Shown here: positions 37,401 through 49,139 of the stretch, piece after piece
How positions within the stretch are numbered: position 1 is the stretch's first letter
Layout: each line of letters starts with the position of its first letter
Assembly (NCBI RefSeq): GCF_963678975.1
Contig: NC_089275.1
Coordinates: 12,493,682 to 12,557,681, forward strand
Origin: Dysidea avara
Lineage: Eukaryota > Porifera > Demospongiae > Dictyoceratida > Dysideidae
Length of the DNA: 64,000 nt
Direction: 5' to 3'
Translations under genes and position numbers: made by a program
The notes under the pieces: generated by a model
Told to the model about the DNA's origin: nothing
The model's input: only the letters and a program-made list of their open reading frames with translations
Database searches by the model: none

Positions 37401-39056
37401 CTTCCTGAAACTTCAGGTGCCACAGAAGGTTCGCTGTTGATGGGTGGTTTGGAAGTGCTCACTGTACAAAACAAACTACCATGAGTATAGTCAATGAAAA
37501 TTGGTATACCTTCAGATGTTATGACATAACTTTCATCAGTTTCCATGGGCTCCCAATTGGGTGAGTCCAGTGATATATCACTGTAGCAACTCTCCACATC
37601 TGAATAATCATCATCTTCATGATTGTCTTCATCTTCACGATTGTCTTCACCTGCGACATCATCATCATTCTCCAGAGGGAGGGTAGGCATTAAACCAATG
37701 TCTAATCTTAGCTATCAAATAAAATTCATTTATATGTATCCTTACTTAGCAGATTGTCCATATAAGAGTGTGGACATCACAGTCTGCACTAGGGACATGA
37801 ATTTGCAGCGTTTCTTCAGTAACATGTATATAACCAATGCAAGAAACCTCTGGTCAGCCTTTGGAAGAAAGCCACTAAGCAGCTTAAAAAGTGTTGGCAC
37901 AGCTGCTTGCAATTCAGTACAAATGTCACTCCAGTTAAATTCCTGAATCTTCTTAGGTGATGGATTACGCAAGATAGAGTTGTATCCTTCAGAGTATATA
38001 TATTCCATTTCATGTCAGACTTGAAGTGTAACAGAATCAAGTATACGCTCAGATAAGCATTCTGCTTGGGTAAACCCATTGGCAGCTGCTGTGTAGTTTC
38101 GTCTTCCCAATGAAATCATGGGCCTCTTCCTGTTTGGTGTCAGTTCAAACGTTTTTTCCTCTCCACAGGGATAATCCACTACTAACTGTATCAAAACACA
38201 TTATGACAACACATGTATGAGGAAAGGGCCACTGTAATAATATTTATAAAGGATAAGCATAGTTATTAAGAACATGCCCATTACTTTATAATTGGCACAA
38301 CAAATCATATAACAGATAAGTAAAACTACTTTCACATGTGTGCATGTACACAAGTATTCTTGGAGATTTCCCCATACCTTAGCAGACGGTGTACCGAGTT
38401 TACCATTTGCATCCTTATCTGCAGCTACCAAAGAACCATCTGTTGCTGCTTCCACTGTTCCTTCTGAAGATGGTAGTGGAACATTGTTGAAACTATTGGA
38501 CGGCTGAGATGCAACATGAAGTTGAGCAAAAGCAGTCAAATTAACAGTTGGCTGAGCACCATCAATTGGTTGTGATTGATTGATACCAAATGCTAAAACA
38601 GTTCATCCAGTCATATTAAATATCAATTATAGACATCTGTGTAACTCACATGCTAGGCAGAGCTTTTGAAGACTGGATTCTGCTTTAAACATACATATAA
38701 CAGTAGTCAATTCTTGCTGAAGCCTGTCTATTGACTTCAAAAGCCTTTGGCGAAATATGCAAAGGCGTGCATCACTTTTGAAAATAGAAGATGGAATTCC
38801 TGTGTGTCATTACTCTGATAATGACCCGAACAGCCTGAAGAAGCATGTCTTACCTCTGCTTATAAGCATGCAACCAGTTTAACACCCTCTGTTCTTTCTC
38901 AGAGTTGCTCCCAAATAACTTTTTTAACTTGTCCACGTTTGAGGGACAATTTGGAGGTTGCAAGCAGAATGCACACCATAGGTTGCTGGCCATCCCCAGT
39001 GAAAAAATGATGTAGAGGCGCTTAGAGATGACGTGGCCATTCAACACCTCCGCCAC
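34484..39056 (-). pseudogene. DUF6589-type gene of the transposon (candidate transposase)
   Basis: Leftward gene in several coding segments: 39056-38850 (N-terminal, with a Cys-x-x-Cys-like FCLQPPNC), 38539-38201, 38008-37742, 37690-37157 (long acidic Asp/Glu stretch and a small TVTAGSVTAGSVTAGS repeat), 37166-36957, 36930-36721, 36791-36440 and 34951-34484. The peptide FVLVGDNLDKNF near 37157 and the C-terminal part with NCAKEAFLLLAQ, NIPCDLHVEHLN and DRAAKLLG are the hallmarks I associate with DUF6589 proteins of cnidarians and sponges. There are frame changes, for example after QTKS near 37100. About 1.4 kb of unrelated sequence (34960-36430), with its own inverted ends, splits the last part from the rest. 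Assignment as the transposase is inferred from position. Confidence 0.65.
34975..36190. mobile_element. Probable secondary insertion inside the DUF6589-type gene
   Basis: Inverted sequences AGCTCAAAGGTAACGTCGCG (near 35005) and GCGACGTTACCCGTGAGCTG (near 36143), both next to AGTACAG or CTGTACT, bracket about 1.2 kb that interrupts the leftward gene. No coding content was recognised. The exact ends are uncertain. Confidence 0.4.
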
Positions 39057-39178
39057 TCTGGAGGTGTCAAGGACGACTCAGCAATTCTAACCAGACCAGA
39101 CCCTTTTTCGAGCAGGCGCTTATAATTTCTAATTGATAAGCGCCGTGGGAGAAAAAGCGGTCTGGCCACGTGAGACTA
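38993..39178 (-). repeat. Right terminal inverted repeat of the 6.5 kb transposon
   Basis: Inverted counterpart of 32679-32870 with a few mismatches. It overlaps the 5' end of the leftward gene. Confidence 0.88.
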
Positions 39179-39179
39179 G

Positions 39180-40015
39180 TTTTTGTCCTGTAACTCTATA
39201 GCTAAATGCAGTTTCTCTTAAACCACAAAAAGTTTGAGCTATGATGATGATCATTAACCTATGATTTCCTATAAGAGGTTTACTATGTAGGTGTGACAAC
39301 AAGTTGGCCTTTTTAAAGGCTTTTTCACACTAGATGCAAATTGAATGTGAATTGACACCTGTTCATATGTAATGCACATGTGATGCGCTTTGGTCGATCT
39401 CACACATTGATAATTGAAAGTGTATCCTTTTGTGGTCAAGATGATGTGATGCCAGAATAATTACGTAAAGTGTGCATTAAAATGGTGGTTTCCTTTGTAC
39501 GTAGTATCATGGTTGTCTCTCTATTTCTAATTTTTCTTTGGCGAATCATTCAGCTACAGAGGAGACACTTGTTTAACAGATGGGGAAGGCTTTCCGTACT
39601 GCTAAAGAGGCTGAGTGATCGACGACAACATTGTCTGGAACGCCGACTATAAAAGGTAAACAATATAAGCAACATAGTTTGTGTAAATCACCTGACAACT
39701 ATCCTAGTAACACTCAAATAGAATAAGCACAAATATGATGTTTCTCACCTATGTGATTATTATCACCTGGCTGTCCATGGTTGATGACTGTCCCATGGTC
39801 ATCGCAAAAGCTTGAGGATAGACAGTTTAAGCACTCTCCCGAGAAGGTGATGATGTTACTGATGGTGAGAATTCTTGACCATCAGAATCTATATTTGTTT
39901 TGTAATAAACAATGCCAAAATTAGAGCTAAACAATGCCATTGAACAATTGTGGAGATGCTACAGTGTTCCCCATATTCTCTGTGAATCTGATGAATATCC
40001 AAGGAGTTATGAGTG
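39180..40015. other. Intergenic sequence without a recognised gene
   Basis: Nothing with coding, RNA or transposon character was recognised between the right end of the 6.5 kb transposon and the repeat copy starting near 40020. Confidence 0.45.
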
Positions 40016-40189
40016 TTTATTCACGTAAAAAATAGATCGAACTTCTGTCACGGCTACAGAATATACCAAGTATGGGAATAACTTGAAAATTAGTGTGTAC
40101 ATAGGCTGATCATCGTAGCAGTGCCTTATGATAGTTTGAAAAGCAACAAAGTTTCAACTACAAAACCAAAACAAGTGTAAAATCACGTG

Positions 40190-40530
40190 ATTGAGATACT
40201 CTAGTAGAGCAGTCACTGCAGGGTGCAAAAGTTGTGCAAAAATGTTGAAATTTACCAGAGGTTGAAACAGGGACCTCCATACCTAACACCTGCATTGCTT
40301 TCATACAGTACAATAGTACTGTATAGTGGGACACTGAAGGTGTGGGGGCGATCCATGATATTATATAACCCAAAAACCTGCCGTGATTTTTCTTCACAGC
40401 GACATGACAGAATTGGTTGGGTAAAACCAAGCCCAAAAGTGTCTTCAGATCAACCCGAAACGTTTTCGTCAACTTGCTACATTATTTTTAATACAGTTTG
40501 GTTATCGGAATTTTTTACTGCCTGCCTGCC
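40190..40530 (-). repeat. Inverted relic of the 6729-7666 repeat family
   Basis: GGTAAAACCAAGCCCAAAAG followed by AGATCAACCCGAAACG is the reverse complement of 7530-7572. The region from 40020 to 40217 before it matches the 57.4-57.8 kb repeat and ends in the short dispersed motif, so two repeat families abut here. Confidence 0.6.
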
Positions 40531-41397
40531 TGACACCTTCAGTCAAACGTACCGGAAAACTGGCTACAGCTACAGCCCTAATTCTTTTGTAAAAACATTT
40601 CTAGCTTGCTTAAGAAAAAACCTTTGGTATATTGATAAACATACCTACAATGCTTGCACTATTGTCTTACCTTTTATCCTTCTTTACCATGGCCATCAGT
40701 CAAGGTTCTACCGCTGAGTGTTAATAGACTGCTATTAAAGTATCTAGAATCCCACTAATAACACTGTTTGATAAGCTGATTTAGCTGTTTTATAACTACT
40801 CAGCTTCCTTTTTCATGAAAAGGGTCAGTGGTAAAGCTGTAGCAAACATTGAAAAAATTGGACCATCCATGCATGCACTTACAGTAATTACATTTATTAC
40901 ATTATCATTATAAATGCAATTTACCCACATAGGTGATTTTCTGCTCCTCCTCCCTTGTCTGAAGAATATCGGTTAATATTGGCATACCAGTTATAGGAAT
41001 AGGCAAATAATCGATATTGTTAAACGTGAAAAAATGCATATCGGTGCAACACTAGTTAACAGTATTAACATACAAAACATACAACCACCAGTAGTTTGTT
41101 TGTCAGTGTGTGGCAACTCAAAATATACTAGCCAAGTGATAATTGCTGCTTGCGATACAACACCAAAGATACAAAACTATACTGGGGAAGAATGCACACC
41201 TTTCAAAAGTATTGTATAAGTATCTTACTGGTAGTCCGATTGAGAAACGGTTAAAACCATCAGCTTCAGTGTTAAACTCTGCATCTGCTGATCCATTTCA
41301 GGAATTCATTTAGGAAACGATTTATACAGTTTTATCAGAGTGGGGAGGCTAGTGTAAGTATCTCTGTGCTTTTAGCGGCCATGCCCACACTAGACTG

Positions 41398-41715
41398 TCA
41401 GATTGCTTCTGGTGCATTCTCAGGTATAGTACTTGAGAAAACATGCCACTCCAGAGAATCTTTGCATTTTAGGGTATAGATCACTTCTGGTGCATTCTCA
41501 GGTACTTGAAAATGTGACAACGCCGCTACAGAAAAAAAATTGTGTTTTAGACTCTTGTAAATTGCTTCTGGTTTTACGGACATGCCACTCTAGAAATGTT
41601 TGGATTTTAGACTCTCTTATATTGCTTGCTTCTAGTGTATTCTCAGGTACCTGAGAACAACATGCCACTCCAGAAAATTTTTGCCTTCTAGACTCTCGTA
41701 GATTGCATCTGATGT
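41398..41715 (+). repeat. Degenerate tandem repeat of about 75-90 bp, four units
   Basis: Each unit has (A)GATTGCTTCTGGTGCATTCT, CAGGTAC, ACATGCCACTCCAGA and ATTTTAGACTCT-type sequence. A related single copy lies at 9918-9970 (GATTGCTTCTGGTCCATTCT). Confidence 0.7.
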
Positions 41716-42176
41716 ATCCTTCAATTAAACTATTGCTTATAATTGAAGGAGGGAATGCATGAATATAGATGTAATAAAACGCTTGAGGGAATGCATGAAC
41801 AAAACACTTTGTTAGTTCATGATAACAGCGAATACAAGAATAAGACCTAGATTTCATGCTTCTTAAGAACGGTTCATCCATTTTACACATGCAGCTTGCG
41901 TTAATAAGATACCAGTCAGTTTGTGGTGAGGTTAACTCTTCTCTGTGTAATTTATTTAATTAACTGGGTTTTTAATTACAAATGGAAAATGTTTTGGATG
42001 TCAAAGGGTAATTTACTGCGTAGCCAAGTAGAGGTCGAGATACTCTAATGCAGCCACACATGTGTACATCATAGTTATGCTCTAACACTAAAGTTAACAT
42101 AGTGCAACAAAAGATTATTAATTTAAAAATGAAGTAGGGTCCCAGCGATAAAATGTAGTGAAACAAGAGATGTTGG

Positions 42177-42315
42177 TATCTATGAGGGAAAATCCTACTT
42201 GGTATTGTGGCAATGTGCTACTTTGGCATTTAAAGGATGGTGAAAACATGCCAATTTAAGGATTTTCCCACATTGCTACAATGCCAAGTATATAGGAATT
42301 TTCCCTCGTAGCTAC
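42177..42315. mobile_element. Hairpin MITE
   Basis: GGGAAAATCCTACTTGGTAT (42186) pairs with GCCAAGTATATAGGAATTTT (42280), and CAATGTG pairs with CACATTG inward. The 42316 element inserted at its right edge. Confidence 0.65.
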
Positions 42316-42838
42316 TAAAGTTGTACTGATAATCAGATCGGTAATCAGTAGAAGCCGATAATTAGCTGTTTTTACCATAATCGAAATTGGTTGTAGTGGG
42401 CTGTGGCCAGCAGATTATTAACGTATTCAGCTTTAGCAGCTGTAGAATCATTGGAGGGCTGGTGTCAAAGGCTCTGGTATGTACTTGGGTAATTTGTTGA
42501 TGTTTTGTGGTAACCACAAATATACACAATGACAGTTGGATGCAATAAAGCAATCTTTGTGGTTGATGAAGTACTGTTGGCTGACTGAGAGTGTACTTTA
42601 TGAAATTTAAAGTATACTTTTTCCTTTGATCTTGCCCACACAAAGTTCTTTAACTTGTGTTATGTGTACAACTTCATAGCATTAATTTTACAAGCAGCAC
42701 TTTTAGTGCATTATATTATGCACCAGTGTAAAACTAGTAGAGACCTACAACTGGGTATCAGTTATCTGTCAGTAAAGTAGGATAAAAAAAATACTGGGTA
42801 TCGGTTTAGCCTAAAAAGTGGGAATCGGTATAACACTA
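42316..42838. mobile_element. hAT-like MITE, GTAGCTAC target duplication
   Basis: Ends TAAAGTTGTACTGATAATCA and ATCGGTATAACACTA are imperfect inverts, flanked by a perfect 8-bp duplication GTAGCTAC (42308-42315 and 42839-42846). Confidence 0.75.
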
Positions 42839-43333
42839 GTAGCTACCATCATCTCTTAGTTTCACTACTTTTTATTGTTGGAACTTCATTTACTTTTTAT
42901 TGCACTATTATCTTTAACAGCATGGAAAGGGATTTTGGTATTACCTGACTACTACATGAGCAGCTTCAGAACACCAAATCAGAGAGCATTACTGTTTTTC
43001 ACAGAAAATTTAGAGAATTCAATAGCTCATTTGACCAAGTGCTTCAAATTACTTCTATGCATTTTGTTTACAGGTATGGCTTCAATTCTGGTTACAAGCA
43101 GGTGATAAAAGTTTGAATTAAGAGCAAAGAACTAAATCTGAGATCATCTCCAGTTAGAACTTAGAAATACTGCCTATATAAGACTTGGTTTAGTGTTTTA
43201 GGCCAAAAATTTGTATAGCTCTTGGATCTAGTCTCGATGATTTTTAAGTATCATAAACACAGCTAATACAAAAAGAGCAAAGAAATCATTTTTGCATGTG
43301 AACCCATAGGAATTAGCTACTAAATCATCCGTC

Positions 43334-43445
43334 AATCAAGACACACAGTAGTGTGTCGTGCGGCCCAAGAAGATGGCGTGCAACACCCGTGAGTATATTG
43401 ACAGGAAGAAAGAAAACACAATTTTCGCACCTCGGTTATTTCTCA
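43334..43445 (+). repeat. Fragment of the 57 kb dispersed repeat
   Basis: CAAGACACACAGTAGTGTGT, CGTGCGGCCCAAGAAG and GTGAGTATATTGACAGGAAG match 57019-57130 closely; the rest of the repeat is missing. Confidence 0.8.
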
Positions 43446-44324
43446 TGCATTAATAATGTACTTTTGAGGCTATATATTTTCAAAGCGTAACTGGATAAAA
43501 AATTTTCATTATGTGATACTAGTTCAGTAGTATTAGACTAAATTCATATTGACAACTGTACTAGAAAAGTTAGCTTAATAATTCATAGTGCATTGTTCCA
43601 TGTTTTCCTTTGCAAACTGTGAATGATTAAATCATGACAATTATTCAACACTCATGTAAAGCCTAGATCTAGAAAGGTATTTTATTGGATGTAAGTATAT
43701 ATGAATAGTATATTGTGGGGGCCAAGATATTGGACTAATGTCACCAGATGAAGCACATGTACACACATGTACTCATTGTATACAAGAAGCTTTCTAAACT
43801 AGTTCATGTGTAGTGAATCAGTTTACTAGATTCAACCATTAGTAAACTGCATTTTTGCAGGTTGGGTGGTGTAGATGAGTGACCTAATGGACTATAGCAA
43901 TGTGAACATAATAATAATTATTATTTATTCTAATAGCATAGCATGTCATGACAGTGAATGAAGACAATGTGGTATACGTGGAAACATAAAAATTACAGCG
44001 ACTCTCAGGAAATAGACCAGTTACGAGTAGTTCTTCAAGAGCAATAAATTTTTCTATATGTGTAGCACAATAAAGGGAAGCCCTGCCCATAGTGCTAGTG
44101 GAGGGTTATAACTCGAGCTGCATATGCTGTATGGGATTAATGATAGTTGTCACTGTCACAAATTCTAAGGCATGCTGTTTGGGCATTTCACTTGGGCATG
44201 CTGCTGCTAATCAACGCAGATTGATCATTAATTAATAGAGTATGAATGTAGTCTATTAGCTACATAGTAACCAGACTAGCTACTCCATTTGTTCATTAAT
44301 AGCATTGTTTAATCTTTGATACAG

Positions 44325-44637
44325 ATCTGATATTGTTAACATCAAGCACTGATAATAACAATGAAGACTCGACAACCATGTGGATTTTTTATGCTGCTGG
44401 TGGTTGTGCTGTGATAATCATCATAGTAATCACTGTTATATTGTTAATACTGACAATCCATCGATATAAGAAGTGCATCAGTGAGTAACTATTTTACCAC
44501 TATGTGAGTAACCAATGTTGCTACAGTTTCCAATCATAAAGAAAAGATACTTGCAGCTATCAAACATGAAAGGTGGGTATTATTTAGAGTGAGTTATTGT
44601 ATATAACATTTGTTTCTATAGCAACAGTACCAAATGA
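44325..44637 (+). CDS. 3' end of a single-pass membrane protein gene (three terminal exons)
   Basis: Three exons join in frame: 44325-44480, 44527-44572 and 44622-44637, ending at TGA, with a polyadenylation signal AATAAA at 44689. The first exon has an acidic, Ser/Thr/Asn-rich juxtamembrane stretch and then a strong transmembrane helix (AVIIIIVITVILLILTI) followed by the basic stop-transfer HRYKKC. The cytoplasmic tail is short (about 25 residues, ending SNSTK). The first exon opens in phase 1, as is common for exons joining extracellular modules. No upstream extracellular exon was recognised, so this may be the end of a larger receptor whose other exons are unrecognisable here, or a stranded fragment. 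The family is unknown. Confidence 0.55.
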
Positions 44638-45531
44638 GAAACTTCCATATTTTGTGTGCACAACAAAAATTGTATTATGTATATATATAATAAAATACAT
44701 TTTTATGTATTATTACTTTTAACTAGTGATACCCACGCAAAATGCAAGTGGTACTAAGACAATTGTTATGTGTGTAAATACACTTAAATTTGAACATTAC
44801 TAATGATCAAGGAGTAATCACATCATTACATACCAACAAAGACATGATTACACATAGCTACTGATATGCACACATAATTTCCTCAATTGTGTGTAGCACT
44901 AACATCTATTTATAATGTTGGTGGCCTTATGTACTGGAATTTCTGCACATCTGTGCAGTACTCATGCAGAGCACAGTTCTCATGAAGGTGGCGTATCAAG
45001 ATGTGTCCCATTACAACCATGCACATACATGAAAAAGATTAGTTTTAAGCAGCAGGGATGTACTCAACTTCATTTTGACGATGATGTTGCATGAACTAAC
45101 ATAAAGTGTCTGAGTGTGGTATGAGGATCAGTATACCAATAGTTGGTGCATCGCTACATCGAGCTATGTTCTAATTCAGCTTGCTTTTGTCACATACATT
45201 TTGTATGTTTATGTAGTCAATTTGAGTAACTGAATTGTAGTTTCATTTCTACATCCTAGTCATGGTATTGTGATGTTTACTTATTGCATGTATGCAGTAC
45301 AGTATTGAGTATGAGTATTCAAGTTTATCAGCTGTACTGAGCAAGGTCAACACAACCATGTGGATTTGGATAGAGTAGTCTTTTGTTGCTTTCTGAATCA
45401 AGGTGCATTACCAAGGCAAATTCTTCATATGAAGAGTGGTTAGTCTAGAGAGGTTGAGAGAGAGATTGACTGATTGTTGGTAGAGAGGCTGTGTGTGTTC
45501 TATTAGGGTAGATATCGCGATGTATGTTCTA

Positions 45532-45730
45532 TCTAATCCAAAACAGCCAAGTTGTAAAAAAGTGTGCGGCCCTCCAAAAAGGCACAAAATTTACCTGAAT
45601 TATTGTTATTAAATCTTGTACCATTAACCTACCATCACAGCCATTTCTTGGCCGCCATCTTGGATTTCACATCTTTTTTTACCCTTTTTGAGGTCGCACA
45701 CTTTTTACAGCTTGGCTGTTTTGGATTAGA
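45532..45730. mobile_element. TA-flanked MITE, internally deleted relative of 61606-61927
   Basis: Ends TCTAATCCAAAACAGCCAAG and CTTGGCTGTTTTGGATTAGA-type inverts flanked by TA; the right half matches 61770-61927. Confidence 0.8.
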
Positions 45731-46059
45731 TACTATTATCTGTTTGGTTTTTGTTCAAAAATGCTCTCATACGACAGGAGATTTTAATGAAAGAAAAGGT
45801 TGATGAATCAGTTATGCTTGTCGATTCGGCAAATGTCTTTAAATTTATATGTTGAGATCTACAATTTCTTGATCTTCATCAACCGTATGCTGAAGTGTGG
45901 ATTTGTCAACTTTTTCTTCCATCATAATTTCCTGTTGTATACAGTACTTGCTGGCTTTAAACAACTTGTTTGCCTGGTTTAACATGTCTTATCAACACTT
46001 GTATCAGCATATTCAGATACAAGCCATGGATCTTATGACAATAATTCTAGGGTGTGGTG

Positions 46060-46967
46060 CAGGGATGGGATGATATATCGATATACTTTTTAATAATTAT
46101 ATTGATACATCATGTATCGTAATGTATCAGCTTGACCATTGCATGCATAGATGTGTTTGGCGTAAAGGTGTCAAACGCAGATGCTAGTTTACAACCAAAT
46201 AATTGAGTCAGTATTGCCACTAAGTTAGATTAGAAAAGAAATTCTGCCTGTCTTCAACATGTATGCACTGCTTGGGTACTGATGAAAGCCGGAACGGAAC
46301 CAATAGGGGCGCGCACCAACTTAAAACAGATTGTGCACTGTTTCCAACTTTCACACAATAACTAGAATTAGTTTGTTTCTGCTAAAGGACATGCTAGAAG
46401 TCATTTGCTCGACGGCTATATTTAATGCCCACTACAATAATGCGTTGTACAATCGTCTAAGTTGAACAACGATTATTTAGCTAAGCTGTTAAACTATTTT
46501 TTGTAAGCACTATTAATATAACATACTGCAGTTTGCTAACTCTCGTAAATCACTGCCAATAGTGGTAGTGCTTTAGAAAACCAGCGATACTTGTACTAAA
46601 AAGGCTTGAATACTGCTACAACATGAAAATACTACAGTAGTTTTCCTTTTGGAATGGTAAGGAAGTACTTGTACATCAGGATTAAACTAAACTGGATGGG
46701 TTTTATTTACACACACCTTGCCACGTGGTGGGCATTTAATAGAACTTTTGAGCGAACGATTACTAGCATGCCTATAAACAGAAACAAACTAATTCTAGTT
46801 GTTGTGTGACAGCTGGAAACAGTGCACAATCTGTTTAAAACAATTTTTTAACTTAGCGTGCGCCCCTATTAGTCCGGCTTTCATCAGTACCCACACTGCT
46901 TTGTAGTATTGCAATATTATTGTATTGTGATATTTTTGAATACAAATCCTGTATCATCCCATCTCTA
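46060..46967. mobile_element. hAT-like MITE, GTGTGGTG target duplication, host of a nested MITE
   Basis: Ends CAGGGATGGGATGATA and TATCATCCCATCTCTA-like inverts, with a perfect 8-bp duplication GTGTGGTG (46052-46059 and 46968-46975). The middle 46274-46893 is a second element. Confidence 0.88.
46274..46893. mobile_element. Nested MITE with GGGTACTGATGAAAGCCGG ends
   Basis: Long inverted ends GGGTACTGATGAAAGCCGGA and TCCGGCTTTCATCAGTACCC with further inverted arms inward (AACTAGAATTAGTTTGTTTC / GAAACAAACTAATTCTAGTT). Perfect 8-bp duplication CACTGCTT (46266-46273 and 46894-46901). Confidence 0.9.
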
Positions 46968-47470
46968 GTGTGGTGCGGCTACTGTCTTGGGTGGCTATTA
47001 GCTATTAACCAGAGACCAACAGAAGCAGCGCATGGTCATCATTTCACGTGACAATAACAATCACAGGCCTTTTCTAGTTCCAATGATGTCTGCCTTCTGC
47101 ACTTTACCATTTCTGTTATCATCAGTTACATGTTCATTGTCTTCATCTATAGCAAGTTGCTAATTTTCTATATCGACACTTCCTTAGAGGAGCATAGTAC
47201 CCACCTAGACTAATTACCACCTGTCATGTTTCACCATATTTTTGCTGGAGCCCTATATACTTCATTTTAAAATTAGTAATTGTAATAATTGCTCTAGTAC
47301 TTCATATATCGTTTGACTATTATATTAGTGCATAGTTTGCTGTTATTATAAGGAAAAATCCTTGATGTCCCTCAGTCCCTAGGATACAGGCAAGACTGTA
47401 TGTTGTACAATGCTTTGTTCACATTGTTGTCTTAACAACACGTCACTGTATGTATTTTGTATTTCTATAG

Positions 47471-47586
47471 AGTTATCATCAAAAATTGATTTCCTATGTG
47501 ATTATTATCAAGACTATTATAAAGAAATAAGATATATTGCAGAGGAAGATGAATGGCCTCCTAATCAGTTCCAAGGAGTTAGCTAA
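47471..47586 (+). CDS. Orphan terminal exon, possible alternative cytoplasmic tail
   Basis: After a TTTCTATAG acceptor, 38 codons run to a TAA stop: a Tyr/Asp/Glu-rich peptide containing CDYYQDYYKEIRY and then EDEWPPNQF. It opens in phase 1, so it could be spliced from the donor of the membrane-spanning exon ending at 44480. A Trp-Pro-Pro segment in a similar acidic setting occurs before NACHT domains in some invertebrate immune receptors; I mention this only as a weak resemblance. It ends 110 bp before the first exon of FPPS copy 3. It may also be a chance open stretch. Confidence 0.3.
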
Positions 47587-49139
47587 GATTTTGAAGGTGT
47601 GTATAGTGTGTGTGTATAGTGTAGTACTGTAAAGGCTACATGTGGATATTCAATAGCTGCATATTTAGTTACCTAATTGCTACAAACTGTTACAGGTTGT
47701 GGAGTGCTCTGAGATCGGTGGAATAGTGAGCTCCCTCATCTCTGACAGTAAGACTGATCTGAGCAACTTTACAGCAGAAAAGTGAGACATGATTTTTCAA
47801 AACAGCTTTGTTTATGTATTTATATTGCTAGCCTTCAAAACATCACTCACTACAATACTGGATATTTCTGCTTCTACTTGCCAGTGATGGCCACACTATA
47901 CTTGGTATGTACTAGATGTAGTGTAGGTAGTGACACTTGTCTGATGTTGTGTACAGGCTGGTATTGATGGGAAGACTGTTAATGATGAAGTATTGTCTAT
48001 TGCACTGGCTATTGGTGAATTCTATCAGAACCAGGTATGTGGTATGTGGTATGCAATATGAGTATTGTGTTTTCAATAATTGTACATACAGTGCACTTCC
48101 CATTCAATTCCAAAAATTACTAACCTACTTGCATTCTTGCATTTGCGATTTTTTAGCACTAGCATGACTGGATCAACTCAACTGGTCTCGTTTTGTCCGG
48201 GTCATTCAGGTCTGATAGAATACTCAGGATTGGATTTTATTTATTTATTAAGGCTTTATAGCACAAGTGCTGAAGGCCTGTAAAACACCCGCTACTATGG
48301 CCTGTTAAAGTTGTCACATAAAGTATGTTTGAAGGGGTTAAGAATCACGTGTGAGATGAATTACAGTAATTAGTTGATGATATGGAAGTATATAGTCTAG
48401 TTGTGCTGCAGCCCAGCTTCTTTCATGAGCCACACCCAATTTTTGCTATTGTCTGTATGCATACATAGTGCCATGCCCATTTATCAATAAGTGCATTGCA
48501 GTTTGTAGGTATGCATGAATCAGTGCTTGTTGCTGTCTGCAGGCTTATGTGGAGTCATGCCCATTAATCAATTGTTACTGTATGAGTTATTGTCTTAGCT
48601 TCTTTCATGAGCCACGCTCATTTATAGGAAATGTGTAATGCTGTTTGAAGGCATACGTGGAGCCACACTAGTTTATTAGTAGGGTGTATTAAAGTTGCAC
48701 GAAGCCATACCCAAACATGTTTGCTGTCTATAAACTTATATGGACTCATGCTCACTGAATGATTATTAATTTATAAAACTTACTTGTTTAGTTATCAACA
48801 CTGTTGTACACATCTACATACACATAATTTTGGAATAACGGAGGGTGTTATGTCACTGGAGTCTGACTGAACAATGCAGGACTGGAATACTAGATGGGCT
48901 TAAAGAAAACCACTACCTATACATACTAAGATAGACAAATTATATGTACTTATGTTTTACAGATGTGGTGGGTCAGTGTTAATGACAAACTCAAGAATGA
49001 AGTAGATCACATGATTTCTTTTAAAAAAGAGTTAATGTGGTTGTATACTCCTAAATATTGTACAAGCAGTAATAAGCCAGTATTAGATGATATAGCAAAC
49101 AGGAGAGAAATGGAGGTCCCTCATTATATTTCAAAGGGA

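Larger units (their letters stand above)
32679..39178. mobile_element. 6.5 kb DNA transposon with long inverted ends, RecQ-like helicase and DUF6589-type gene
   Basis: The ends are inverted copies of about 190 bp, starting TAGTCTCGCGTGGCCAGACC at 32679 and finishing with its near-complement at 39178. They are flanked by GTTTTTGCC and GTTTTTGTC, a probable 9-bp target duplication with one mismatch. Inside are a rightward RecQ-type helicase (33044-34281) and a leftward multi-exon gene (39056-34484) whose last part resembles DUF6589 proteins; the two converge. Helicase-bearing DNA transposons such as Academ-type elements are the nearest concept I know, but a 9-bp duplication does not fit the short ones usual there, so I leave the superfamily open. 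Both genes look decayed. Confidence 0.8.

Noticed and set aside
42875-43105. Signal-peptide exon for the membrane protein at 44325
   Set aside because: The start is hydrophobic, but no donor, phase match or domain ties it to the downstream exons.
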